Shown here: one piece after another, positions 1-7,348 of the stretch
Numbering within the stretch: position 1 is the first letter of the stretch
How the letters are laid out: every line of letters begins with the position of its first letter
Assembly (NCBI GenBank): GCA_013151275.1
Contig: JAADIP010000069.1
Span: 1-48,599, forward strand
Source: Calditrichota bacterium
GTDB lineage: Bacteria; Calditrichota; Calditrichia; Calditrichales; Calditrichaceae
Length of the DNA: 48,599 nucleotides
Direction: 5' to 3'
Program-made: the position numbers and the translations under genes
Notes under the pieces: generated by a model
Databases searched by the model: none
Seen by the model: only the letters and a program-made list of their open reading frames with translations
Told to the model about the DNA's origin: nothing

Positions 1-960
1 ACAGGTCGATAGATTGGGAATAAATTCGGGATAAAACTGCTCCACAAATTTTATCCAGCCGGGCGAACAACTGGTCATCATGGGAATACGACCACCGTTT
101 TGAAGACGTTCCGCTAATTCGGAGGCTTCTTCCATAATGGTCAGATCCGCGGAAAACGAAGTGTCGAATACACGATCAAATCCGAGACGACGCAGCGCGT
201 TTACCAGCAGCCGATCCACATCCCGCCCGGGTTTTAATCCGAATTCTTCCGCCAGCGTCACCGAGACAGCCGGAGCGTGCTGAACAACGACAAATTTATC
301 GGGATCTTCCAGAGCGTCGGTTACTTCTTTTAACGAGCTTCTTTCCCGCAAAGCGCCGGTGGGACAAACCAAAACGCATTGCCCGCAATTGATGCAGCTT
401 GAAATATTTATGCTCTCTTCAAAAGCGGGCGCGATCACGGTTTTACTGCCGCGACGGACAAAATCGATTGCCGCCACGCCCATAATCTCTTCGCAGACGC
501 GCACACACTTTCCGCACAAAATACACTTGTTCTGATCCCGGATAACGGAAGGAGACGACACGTCAACCGGACGCTTTTCGGGTTCAGCCGGAAAACGCCG
601 TTCCCGCACGCCGTATAAGGCGGCTAATTTCTGCAAGTCGCAATCGCCGCTGCGCACGCAGTACAAACAATCCTGAACATGGTTGGCTAACAACAATTCA
701 ATAATCGTTTTGCGGGCGCGAACTGCTCGCGGCGAATTGGTTTTAATCTTCATTCCTTCCCGAACCGGATAGGCGCAGGAGGGAAGCAGCGCGGAAAATC
801 CCTCTGCTTCCACCGAGCAGATCCGGCAGGCGCCGCTGGGAAACAAATCCTTAATATGGCATAACGTTGGCACGTAAATTCCGGCGCGTTTTAAAACGTC
901 CAAAATGGTTTCTCCCGGACTTGCTTCCAATTTTCTTCCGTTGACTTCTATCTCAAACAT
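1..960 (-). CDS. hydA: [FeFe]-hydrogenase catalytic subunit HydA, C-terminus beyond window
   Basis: Catalytic subunit of a multimeric, NAD-linked [FeFe]-hydrogenase; with HydB and HydC it would exchange electrons between H2, NAD(H) and probably ferredoxin in the cytoplasm. The 320 visible residues show, in order, a plant-type [2Fe-2S] domain (C34, C45, C48, C62), a NuoG-type His-Cys3 cluster (H94, C98, C101, C107), a two-[4Fe-4S] ferredoxin domain (C146/C149/C152/C156 and C189/C192/C195/C199) and the start of the H-cluster domain with TSCSPGW at 296-302 and NLSTC at the edge. The ATG at 958-960 lies 16 bp after the hydB stop codon, so the genes form one operon. The rest of the H-domain is cut off by the window, so the other H-cluster ligands cannot be checked. 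A NuoG-like subunit without hydrogenase activity is unlikely given the H-domain motif. Confidence 0.93.
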   Translation of the reverse strand, partial: MFEIEVNGRKLEASPGETILDVLKRAGIYVPTLCHIKDLFPSGACRICSVEAEGFSALLPSCAYPVREGMKIKTNSPRAVRARKTIIELLLANHVQDCLYCVRSGDCDLQKLAALYGVRERRFPAEPEKRPVDVSSPSVIRDQNKCILCGKCVRVCEEIMGVAAIDFVRRGSKTVIAPAFEESINISSCINCGQCVLVCPTGALRERSSLKEVTDALEDPDKFVVVQHAPAVSVTLAEEFGLKPGRDVDRLLVNALRRLGFDRVFDTSFSADLTIMEEASELAERLQNGGRIPMMTSCSPGWIKFVEQFYPEFIPNLSTC

Positions 961-976
961 GGGCGCTCCCTTTTCG

Positions 977-2947
977 TCATTTTACAATAATGGCGTTAAA
1001 ATTGCACACGTCAACACAGGTACCGCAGCCGATGCACTTATCCTTAATAATGTAATGGGGCGATCGCTTATCGCCCACAATCGCCTGCACCGGACATTTT
1101 AAAGCGCATAAGGTACAACCCTCGCACTTTTCCGAATCAATCCGAAACGATAATAATTCAGCGCAAACTCCCGCCGGACACTTTCGTTCGTAAATATGGA
1201 TTTCGTATTCTTCGCGAAACCAGCGCAGGGTGCTTAACACGGGATTGGGCGCCGACTGACCCAATCCGCACAGACTGGTGTCTTTTATTACCTCCGCTAA
1301 TCTGTTTAAATACATGACGCTTTTAAAACGCTCCAAAGCATCTTGTCCATGCTCCGAACGCCGACCGCGGGAAACCGAGTTTAATATTTCCAGCATCTGC
1401 CGGGTGCCTTCGCGGCAGGGAATGCACTTTCCGCAGCTTTCACGCCGGATGAAATCCATAAAAAATTTAGCCAGATCCACCATGCAGGTCTTATCGTCAA
1501 CAACCACCAGCCCGCCCGAACCCATCATGGCTCCGACCTCTTTAAGCGATTCGTAATCAATGGGGATGTTCAGATATTGTTCGGGAATACAACCGCCCGA
1601 GGGACCTCCGATTTGTACGGCTTTGAAGGCGCGACCGTTTTCGACCCCGCCGCCGATGGTAAAAACCAATTCACGTAAACTTGTGCCCATGGCAATTTCA
1701 ACCAGTCCCGTACGGCGAATTTTTCCCGACAGGGCAAAAACCTTGGTGCCCTTGCTTTTTTCGGTCCCTAATCGATTGAACCATTCCGCTCCGTTGGCGA
1801 TGATTACCGGAATATTGGCTAATGTTTCCACATTGTTGATGATCGTGGGTTTGCCGAATAAACCGCTGACAGCCGGGTACGGAGGTCGGGGACGGGGCAT
1901 TCCGCGTTTGCCTTCGATGCTGTGAATCAAGGCTGTCTCTTCTCCGCAGACAAACGCTCCGGCTCCTTTTTTTATGACCACGTCAAAATCAAAACCGCTG
2001 TCCAATATATTTTCGCCGATTAAGCCGTATTCTTTTGCCTGCTCAATGGCGATGTTCAGGCGGGCAATGGCTAACGGGTATTCGGCGCGAATATAGATGT
2101 AAGCCTTGCTCGCGCCCACGGCGTAGGAGGCTATCATCAATCCCTCAAGAACCCGATGCGGATCGCCTTCTATGACGGCGCGATCCATGAAGGCTCCGGG
2201 ATCGCCTTCGTCCGCGTTGCAGATCATAAATTTTTGTTCCGCCGGCGTATTTAAAGCGAACTTCCATTTTTTGCCGGTCGGAAAACCGCCGCCGCCCCGA
2301 CCCCTTAAACCGCTTTGTTCAACCACATCGCAAACTTCCTGCGGAGTCATGGTACGGAGGGCGCGGGCAAAAGCACGATACCCTCCGTAAGCCATATACT
2401 CCTCTATGCTCGTCGGATCAATTACACCGCAGTTTTTTAAGACCCAACGGGTTTGCGGAGCAAAAAAGGGATGTTCATCGAGGTAAGGGATGTCCGCCCA
2501 GCCTTTGAGTACCGGACTTCGATGCTGCCCCAGCAAATTTTCAAACGGAATTTTTCCCTGTAATGTTTTCTCGACAATCTGAACTACTTTGTCCGCCGTG
2601 ACCTGTTTAAAAACAAGACGCGCTTTACCGGGCAACAGGACGTCAAGCAAGGGTTCCTCGGAACATAATCCGATGCATCCGACTTCGATTACCCGGGCGT
2701 CGATCTTGTTTTTCCGCAGGTAATCGTTCAACGTCGTAATAGTTTTGTCCGCGCCCGCCCCGAGTCCGCAGGTTCCGGCGCCCACGTAAAAAACGGGTTT
2801 GTCGGTTTTTTCGTTTTTCAGAATCGATAATTGCTCGTTTAATTTTTCATCGTTAAAATTATTTTTTTGGATTTGAACCCATTCCGAGGCGAGTAATCTT
2901 CTCAAATTTTCTTTAACCGAATCCGCGGGCTGCTTCATTGCTTCCAT
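977..2947 (-). CDS. hydB: NADH-binding hydrogenase subunit HydB (NuoF-like)
   Basis: Flavin- and NAD(H)-binding subunit of the hydrogenase, the probable site of electron bifurcation in this family. The 656 residues contain an N-terminal thioredoxin-like ferredoxin domain (about 50-130; only three cysteines are visible there: C60, C91, C95), the NuoF core with the FMN/NAD glycine-rich loop (GLRGRGGGGFPTG, 213-225) and NADEGDPGAF (244-253), the N3-type [4Fe-4S] site (C505, C508, C511, C560), a CPAGVC element (C590, C595), and a C-terminal two-[4Fe-4S] ferredoxin (C608/C611/C614/C618 and C638/C641/C644/C648). The C-terminal ferredoxin and N-terminal extension separate it from plain complex I NuoF. 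The start is an ATG preceded by GAGGGAG; the stop of hydC is 7 bp upstream. Confidence 0.95.
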   Translation of the reverse strand: MEAMKQPADSVKENLRRLLASEWVQIQKNNFNDEKLNEQLSILKNEKTDKPVFYVGAGTCGLGAGADKTITTLNDYLRKNKIDARVIEVGCIGLCSEEPLLDVLLPGKARLVFKQVTADKVVQIVEKTLQGKIPFENLLGQHRSPVLKGWADIPYLDEHPFFAPQTRWVLKNCGVIDPTSIEEYMAYGGYRAFARALRTMTPQEVCDVVEQSGLRGRGGGGFPTGKKWKFALNTPAEQKFMICNADEGDPGAFMDRAVIEGDPHRVLEGLMIASYAVGASKAYIYIRAEYPLAIARLNIAIEQAKEYGLIGENILDSGFDFDVVIKKGAGAFVCGEETALIHSIEGKRGMPRPRPPYPAVSGLFGKPTIINNVETLANIPVIIANGAEWFNRLGTEKSKGTKVFALSGKIRRTGLVEIAMGTSLRELVFTIGGGVENGRAFKAVQIGGPSGGCIPEQYLNIPIDYESLKEVGAMMGSGGLVVVDDKTCMVDLAKFFMDFIRRESCGKCIPCREGTRQMLEILNSVSRGRRSEHGQDALERFKSVMYLNRLAEVIKDTSLCGLGQSAPNPVLSTLRWFREEYEIHIYERKCPAGVCAELLSFRIDSEKCEGCTLCALKCPVQAIVGDKRSPHYIIKDKCIGCGTCVDVCNFNAIIVK

Positions 2948-2954
2948 TGCTCCC

Positions 2955-3434
2955 TCATTGCTTTTGATTTTCTTTGCGACGATACTCTCTTAACAATTTG
3001 CTTAATTTGCGTCCCGTCATATTTGCGTAAAATTCTCCGTTGATGCTGACCACAGGCGCCAGTCCGCACGCCCCCAAGCAGGCAACGACCTCTACGCTGA
3101 ACAAGCCGTCGCGCGTGGTTTCGCCGGGTTTGATTTTTAATTCCTGCGTCAGCGTATCCATTACACGGGAGGAGCCCTTAACATGGCAGGCTGTTCCGCG
3201 GCAAACCTGAATGTGGTACTTGCCGATGGGTTTAAAGCGGAACTGGTTGTAAAAAGTAGCCACGCCGTAAATTTTGCCGGCGGGAATTCTTAAACGCTGT
3301 CCGATCAACCGCACCGCCTCTCTTGAAATGTAACCCTCTTTTTCCTGAACTTCCTGCAGAATGGGGATTAATTGATCTCTTTTTGGCTCTTTAAAGCGAT
3401 TTAAAATTTCATCGAGTTGTTCAAACTGTTTCAT
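2955..3434 (-). CDS. hydC: Hydrogenase subunit HydC (NuoE-like [2Fe-2S] protein)
   Basis: Small thioredoxin-like [2Fe-2S] subunit that passes electrons to or from the HydB flavin. It is 159 residues long, normal for NuoE/HydC, with the family cysteine pattern C78, C83 (CRGTAC) and C119, C123 (ACLGAC). The N-terminal helical bundle (EVQEKEGYIS, then GVATFYNQF at 57-65) is also typical. It is the first clearly recognised gene of the hydCBA operon. A short ORF (3421-3585) overlaps its start by 14 nt, so its translation may be coupled to that ORF. No complex I genes are near, which supports the hydrogenase assignment over respiratory NuoE. Confidence 0.95.
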   Translation of the reverse strand: MKQFEQLDEILNRFKEPKRDQLIPILQEVQEKEGYISREAVRLIGQRLRIPAGKIYGVATFYNQFRFKPIGKYHIQVCRGTACHVKGSSRVMDTLTQELKIKPGETTRDGLFSVEVVACLGACGLAPVVSINGEFYANMTGRKLSKLLREYRRKENQKQ

Positions 3435-3585
3435 CTCTTCGACTCCGTAGTCTTAATTGTCTCGGGTAAAAAACGCTAATTTTTCCGCTTGTAACGATAC
3501 GTCCGGTAGCGCGCAGGTTTTCCGGCAGTTTTTTGTAAAGAATCAAAAGCTCGATTGACTTAGCGTAAATTGCGTTTTTTCCCAT
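3421..3585 (-). CDS. Possible 54-residue leader protein of the hyd operon
   Basis: An ATG-initiated reading frame of 54 codons lies between the hydrogenase promoter and hydC and ends 14 nt inside hydC. The protein begins MGKNAIYAKSIELLILYKKL and has a plausible hydrophobic/charged alternation followed by a basic tail (RLRSRRDETV). I recognise no family. No strong ribosome binding site precedes the ATG (AAAAAGAATAACGGC). It could be a small conserved operon protein, a degraded gene remnant, or a chance ORF whose overlap couples it to hydC. What favours a real gene is its position immediately downstream of a good promoter and its overlap with the next start. Confidence 0.4.
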   Translation of the reverse strand: MGKNAIYAKSIELLILYKKLPENLRATGRIVTSGKISVFYPRQLRLRSRRDETV

Positions 3586-3604
3586 GCCGTTATTCTTTTT
3601 ACCC

Positions 3605-3620
3605 TGTGAATCATTTCACA
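3605..3620. promoter_or_regulatory. Rex-type redox operator of the hyd operon
   Basis: The sequence TGTGAATCATTTCACA is a palindrome with 6-nt arms and a 4-nt centre. It matches the core of the Rex consensus TTGTGAA-N4-TTCACAA at all twelve inner arm positions; only the outermost T and A differ. Rex is an NADH/NAD+-sensing repressor known to control fermentation and hydrogenase genes. Here the site lies just downstream of the -10 box, covering the predicted transcription start, where a bound repressor would block the polymerase. It also fits the CRP pattern TGTGA-N6-TCACA, but the position favours repression. No rex gene is in the window. Confidence 0.65.
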
Positions 3621-3626
3621 TAAGCA

Positions 3627-3655
3627 AATATAAAGAGAAAACTTTCACATATCAA
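3627..3655 (-). promoter_or_regulatory. Promoter of the hydCBA operon
   Basis: On the minus strand TTGATA and TATATT are separated by exactly 17 bp, each one mismatch from the sigma-70 consensus. Transcription would start near 3620, about 35 nt before the small ORF and 185 nt before hydC, inside the Rex-like palindrome. Confidence 0.65.
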
Positions 3656-3722
3656 TAGCGCGTTCAATTTTTTTAGGAGATTTTTAAATTAGTTCGGGGT
3701 TCGGATTTTTATTTCCGTCAAC

Positions 3723-3751
3723 TGGAAATTATAAAATTAGAATCTTATATT
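3723..3751 (+). promoter_or_regulatory. Candidate promoter of the Rho_N-like gene
   Basis: TGGAAA-17 bp-TATATT on the plus strand, with a predicted start near 3758 and an ATG at 3799. The -10 box is good and the -35 box is weak. It faces away from the hyd promoter about 70 bp to the left. Confidence 0.35.
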
Positions 3752-3798
3752 TAACGCAAGAGGCAGAATTTAGCATAAACCAATAAGGAGGGTGCTGA

Positions 3799-4122
3799 AT
3801 GGAGTACACATTCAAGGAACTAAAGCACAAAACCGTAGCGGAGCTTCGGGAAATTGCGGCGGGACTCGATAAGGAAGCCGTGAAAGGTTACACCCAGCTA
3901 AATAAAGAGCATCTGTTAGAGTTGCTTTGTAAGGTTCTTAACATCGACATGCACGAGCATCATGTCGCCAAGATTGCCAACAAAAGCGAAATTAAAAGAA
4001 GAATTCGCGCTCTAAAGATCGAACGCGACAAAGCCATCGAGGCAAAAGACTACAAAGCGCTCAAAAGCGCGCGCAGGCAAATTAAAAAACTAAAGAATAA
4101 ATTGCGCCGGGCTATGGTTTGA
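3799..4122 (+). CDS. Small basic protein with Rho_N/SAP-like N-terminal domain
   Basis: A 107-residue protein. Residues 8-48 (KTVAELREIAAGL, then LNKEHLLELLCKVL) resemble the Rho termination factor N-terminal helical fold and related SAP-like nucleic-acid-binding motifs. Residues 63-107 form a very basic, probably coiled helix (KRRIRALKIERDKAIEAKDY, then ARRQIKKLKNKLRRAMV). The likely role is binding nucleic acid or ribonucleoprotein, but no catalytic residue is visible and the target is unknown. It starts at an ATG behind a near-perfect AAGGAGGG site, so it may be well expressed. It stands alone with its own promoter and a strong terminator just after the stop codon. The similarity to Rho_N is my reading of the helix pattern. 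Confidence 0.7.
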   Translation: MEYTFKELKHKTVAELREIAAGLDKEAVKGYTQLNKEHLLELLCKVLNIDMHEHHVAKIANKSEIKRRIRALKIERDKAIEAKDYKALKSARRQIKKLKNKLRRAMV

Positions 4123-4136
4123 TAATTATTTTCCCG

Positions 4137-4172
4137 AAAAGCCGCCTTGTACAACCGCAAAGCGGCTTTTTT
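4137..4172 (+). terminator. Rho-independent terminator after the Rho_N-like gene
   Basis: AAAAGCCGC (4137-4145) pairs perfectly with GCGGCTTTT (4162-4170), followed by more T. The leading A-run means it could also work for the minus-strand GNAT gene that ends at 4206. Confidence 0.85.
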
Positions 4173-4205
4173 ATTCACCATGTCGTTAACGGCGCTTTTG
4201 CACGA

Positions 4206-4679
4206 CTAAGTTTTGTCCAGTTTCAATTCCAGGAAAATAACGTTCGGCAGGGGATTAAAATAGTAAGGTTTGATTTTTTTAAATCCCAAAGATTGGTACA
4301 AATTCATAGCCTGTTTAAGAGAACTCAACGTATCAAGACGCATGTAGCGATACCCGATGGTACGGGCTTTTTTAATTATTTCTTCCGCAAGCTTTTTGCC
4401 GTAACCGAGTCCGCGAAATTCGGGTCGCACAAACAGCCTTTTCATTTCGCAAATATCCTGCTTTAGCGGTTTGAGGGCGACGCAGCCGACTAATCTGTCG
4501 TCTTCCGTTCCCAAAAGAATACAACCTTTGGGAGGAGCGTATTGACCGGGAAGATTTGCCAGCTCCTGTTCAAAATTCTGAAAACAAAGATCAACGCCGA
4601 GAAATAACTCGTATTCTCTGAAGAGAATGCGCACCCGGTTTAAATGTTTTTTCTCTTTTGCTTCGATAATTTTAAACAC
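4206..4679 (-). CDS. GNAT-family N-acetyltransferase
   Basis: A 157-residue acetyl-CoA-dependent acetyltransferase. The acetyl-CoA pyrophosphate loop is clear (RPEFRGLGYG, 85-94, with R89-G-L-G-Y-G94), preceded by the beta strand ICEMKRLFV and followed by the amphipathic helix KLAEEIIKKA. The C-terminal MNLYQSLGFKKI segment is standard for the fold. The substrate cannot be told from the sequence. The start is GTG at 4677-4679, the only good start before the conserved N-terminus. It lies 84 bp downstream of the NifS-SelD fusion on the same strand and may be cotranscribed, but no functional link is evident. Confidence 0.88.
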   Translation of the reverse strand: MFKIIEAKEKKHLNRVRILFREYELFLGVDLCFQNFEQELANLPGQYAPPKGCILLGTEDDRLVGCVALKPLKQDICEMKRLFVRPEFRGLGYGKKLAEEIIKKARTIGYRYMRLDTLSSLKQAMNLYQSLGFKKIKPYYFNPLPNVIFLELKLDKT

Positions 4680-4763
4680 TGATTCCGAGCCCTCGTTTCG
4701 GGAACGATGTTCTTAGCGCGTTTGCCAACCTTTTGTTTTTTTGCCGGTTTTTCTCGGAAAAAA

Positions 4764-6980
4764 TTAAACCTGCTCTCCGCCCTGTACCCGGACCAACTGC
4801 TCTCCCGATTCAACGATGCCGCCGATTATCCGCGCTTCCTGCCCGGAGCGGCTGTTAAATATCCGGCAGTAATCGTCCGCCTGTTCCGCCGGAAGCGAAA
4901 TTAGCAATCCCCCCGAAGTCTGTGCGTCGTTCAGCAAAAATTTTTGACTCGCGGTTAAATTTTCGTAGCGCACAAAAGGATAGGTGTAGCTGAAATTGTT
5001 TTTGGTTCCTCCGGGTACAACGCCTTCCTGAATTAAGCTTAAAGCCCCGGGCAGGGCGGCGATGCTGTTAACCTTTAAAATTGCGCCGACCTCCGAAGCC
5101 TTTAACATTTCCAGAAGATGTCCCAGCAATCCGAATCCGGTAACGTCGGTGCAGGCGTGAACGGTAAATTCTTTCATGGCGTCAGCCGCGTCTTTGTTGA
5201 GCCGCACCATGGTATTGATCAGTTGATCTTTCTGTTCTTTGTTCAGCAGTCCGCGCTTTAAGGCGGTGGAAAGAATGCCCGTGCCGATGGGTTTGGTTAA
5301 AATCAAGGCGTCGCCGGGTTTGGCGCCCTTGTTTCGTAAAATTTTTTCCGGATGCACTATTCCTGTTACAGCCAGACCGAACTTCGGTTCGGTGTCGTCC
5401 ACCGTGTGTCCGCCGATAATGGAAATTCCCGCCTGTTCGGCGACTTCGTACGCGCCGGAGAGAATGGCTTCCAGCACGTCCATCGGCAAACGGTTACTTG
5501 GAAAGCCGACAATATTGAGCGCCATCAAGGGTTCGGCGCCCATGGCGTAGATATCGCTTAACGAATTAGCGGCGGCAATTCTTCCGAAATCGCGCGGATC
5601 GTCCACAATGGGCGTAAAAAAATCGACGCTCTGCACAATCGCCAGATCGTCTCTCAATTTGTAAACCGCGGCATCGTCTGCGGTGCCGGCATCCACCAGA
5701 ATGTTTTTTCCGGTAGGTACGGGCAATTTTCGCAATACCGCTTCCAGCATTTGCGGACGCAATTTGCAGGCGCAGCCCAATCCGTGTGTAAAACGGGTCA
5801 GTTTAATTTCTTCGCCTTCGGCAAATTGGGGGACGTCTTCTTTTTCGGGCTGCAGTTTTGCTATCACTTCTTTGACCGCATCGATCGCCCGGTCGATTTC
5901 TTCTTCGGTGGTAAAACGTCCCAGAGAAAAACGGATGGTTCCCATGGCAAATTCAAGCGGCACGTTCATCGCCTTCAGAACATACGAAACGTCCACGCTG
6001 TCGCTGTGACAGGCTGCTCCGGCAGAAACGGCAATCGTGTCGCTCAACTCGGAAACAATGGTGTTGGCTTCAATATTTTTAAAACTGATATTAGAAGTGT
6101 TCGGCAGGCGCAGGGTGGGATGTCCGTTAATTTTGCAGTCGGGAAACGCTTCGACCATTGCCTGCTCAAAATAATCCCTTAATTTTTCCAAACGTCCGGC
6201 GGCTGTTTCCGTCTCTTCTTCCGCAAGTTCGCAGGCTTTGCCCAGACCGACAATTTCCGGCACATTTTCCGTTCCCGCCCGCAGGTTGCGCTCGTGATCG
6301 GCGCCGTGAATCTGCTTTTCAAGTTTTACGCCGTTCTTAACGTAAAGCGCGCCTATTCCTTTGGGGGCGTACAATTTGTGTCCGGCAACCGAAAGCAGAT
6401 CAACGCCCAGACTATCGACATGCACCGGAATTTTTCCCACGGACTGGGCGCAATCGCTGTGCATCAAAACCCCGTGTTCGTGAGCAAGGGCGCTGATTTC
6501 GGCAATGGGCTGAATCGTCCCCACTTCGTTATTGGCGTGCATAACGGAAATCAGAATTGTCCTCGGACCGATCGCTTTGCGCACATCGTCGGGATCGACC
6601 AGACCATACCGATCAACCGGAAGATAGGTGACCGCAAAGCCCTGTGTTTCCAGAAAGCGGCAGACCTCCAGCACCGCCGGATGTTCGATTTGCGAGGTGA
6701 TGATGTGATTTCCTTTGTGGCGGTAAGCGTAAGCGACGCCTTTAATGGCATAATTATTGGATTCCGAGCCGCCGCTGGTGAAGATAACCTCTTCCGCGTC
6801 GCAACGCAGCATTTTGGCGACTTTGCGCCGCGCCTCTTCCACCGCGCGCCGCGTGATGTGCCCGAAAAAATGACCGCTGGAGGGATTGCCGAAGTGTTCT
6901 TTTAAATACGGAATCATGGCTTCAACCACCAGGGGATCGACCGGCGTGGTGGCGTTGTAGTCAAGGTAGATCGGTTTCAT
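4764..6980 (-). CDS. selD: Cysteine desulfurase (NifS/IscS-like) fused to selenophosphate synthetase SelD
   Basis: One 738-residue polypeptide with two complete enzymes. Residues 1-380 are a class I NifS/IscS-type PLP enzyme: the PLP lysine is K202 in AGHKLYAPKG and the catalytic loop cysteine is C324 in GAACHS. Residues 386-738 are a full SelD, with the N-terminal GLGCACK motif (C403, C405, K406), the ATP-binding core (DDAAVY, NSLSDIYAMGA, IIGGHT) and the C-terminal DAQTSGGLL segment. The desulfurase half can release selenium from selenocysteine, and SelD makes selenophosphate from selenide and ATP, so the fusion would channel selenide directly. The SelD active residue is TGC cysteine, not selenocysteine. 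No selA, selB, tRNA-Sec, selU or yqeB/yqeC lies nearby, so the final use of selenium (Sec, selenouridine or a cofactor) is open. Confidence 0.93.
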   Translation of the reverse strand: MKPIYLDYNATTPVDPLVVEAMIPYLKEHFGNPSSGHFFGHITRRAVEEARRKVAKMLRCDAEEVIFTSGGSESNNYAIKGVAYAYRHKGNHIITSQIEHPAVLEVCRFLETQGFAVTYLPVDRYGLVDPDDVRKAIGPRTILISVMHANNEVGTIQPIAEISALAHEHGVLMHSDCAQSVGKIPVHVDSLGVDLLSVAGHKLYAPKGIGALYVKNGVKLEKQIHGADHERNLRAGTENVPEIVGLGKACELAEEETETAAGRLEKLRDYFEQAMVEAFPDCKINGHPTLRLPNTSNISFKNIEANTIVSELSDTIAVSAGAACHSDSVDVSYVLKAMNVPLEFAMGTIRFSLGRFTTEEEIDRAIDAVKEVIAKLQPEKEDVPQFAEGEEIKLTRFTHGLGCACKLRPQMLEAVLRKLPVPTGKNILVDAGTADDAAVYKLRDDLAIVQSVDFFTPIVDDPRDFGRIAAANSLSDIYAMGAEPLMALNIVGFPSNRLPMDVLEAILSGAYEVAEQAGISIIGGHTVDDTEPKFGLAVTGIVHPEKILRNKGAKPGDALILTKPIGTGILSTALKRGLLNKEQKDQLINTMVRLNKDAADAMKEFTVHACTDVTGFGLLGHLLEMLKASEVGAILKVNSIAALPGALSLIQEGVVPGGTKNNFSYTYPFVRYENLTASQKFLLNDAQTSGGLLISLPAEQADDYCRIFNSRSGQEARIIGGIVESGEQLVRVQGGEQV

Positions 6981-7348
6981 GGTCTGAATTCTTCCGTTCG
7001 CTTTAATCGATTTTTTGTTTGTTTATTTTTAAAATTAATCAAAACCGTTAACAATTTAAAATAATTTGTCATATTACTCCGATTTCCGAAAAACAAAACG
7101 ATCGTATTCAAAAAGAGGAAAAATAAATCGGCGGGATTCAACGTCGGTATGGCGCAATTAAAGCGGGTCCGATCTCAAGGTTCGGAAAAGGTTAACGCCC
7201 GAAGACCGATTATTTTTTACGGGCTGTCGGACCGGCATTTTTGATGTTTTTCTTTTGAAGGTTTTTCCCGTGCGGCTGATAGGCTTGGACGACCTTCGCT
7301 TTCTCGGTTTCCCTAAACAACCGTTCAGGCGTCGCCGGTTACGCGAAT
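6981..7348. other. Intergenic region between the NifS-SelD fusion and the outer-membrane barrel gene
   Basis: A/T-rich near 7000-7110, where a weak minus-strand promoter for the fusion may lie (TTGTTA-17-TAAAAA). From 7158 to 7352 a 64-codon minus-strand frame starts at TTG overlapping the stop of the barrel gene, but it is extremely Arg/Lys/Ser rich. A second frame over the same bases (about 7209-7316) reads as a more normal sequence ending KNAGPTARKK with no ATG. I cannot decide whether either is translated, and call no gene. Confidence 0.4.

Noticed and set aside
5761..5780. Selenocysteine codon in the SelD active site
   Set aside because: Both active-site positions are TGC; there is no in-frame TGA.
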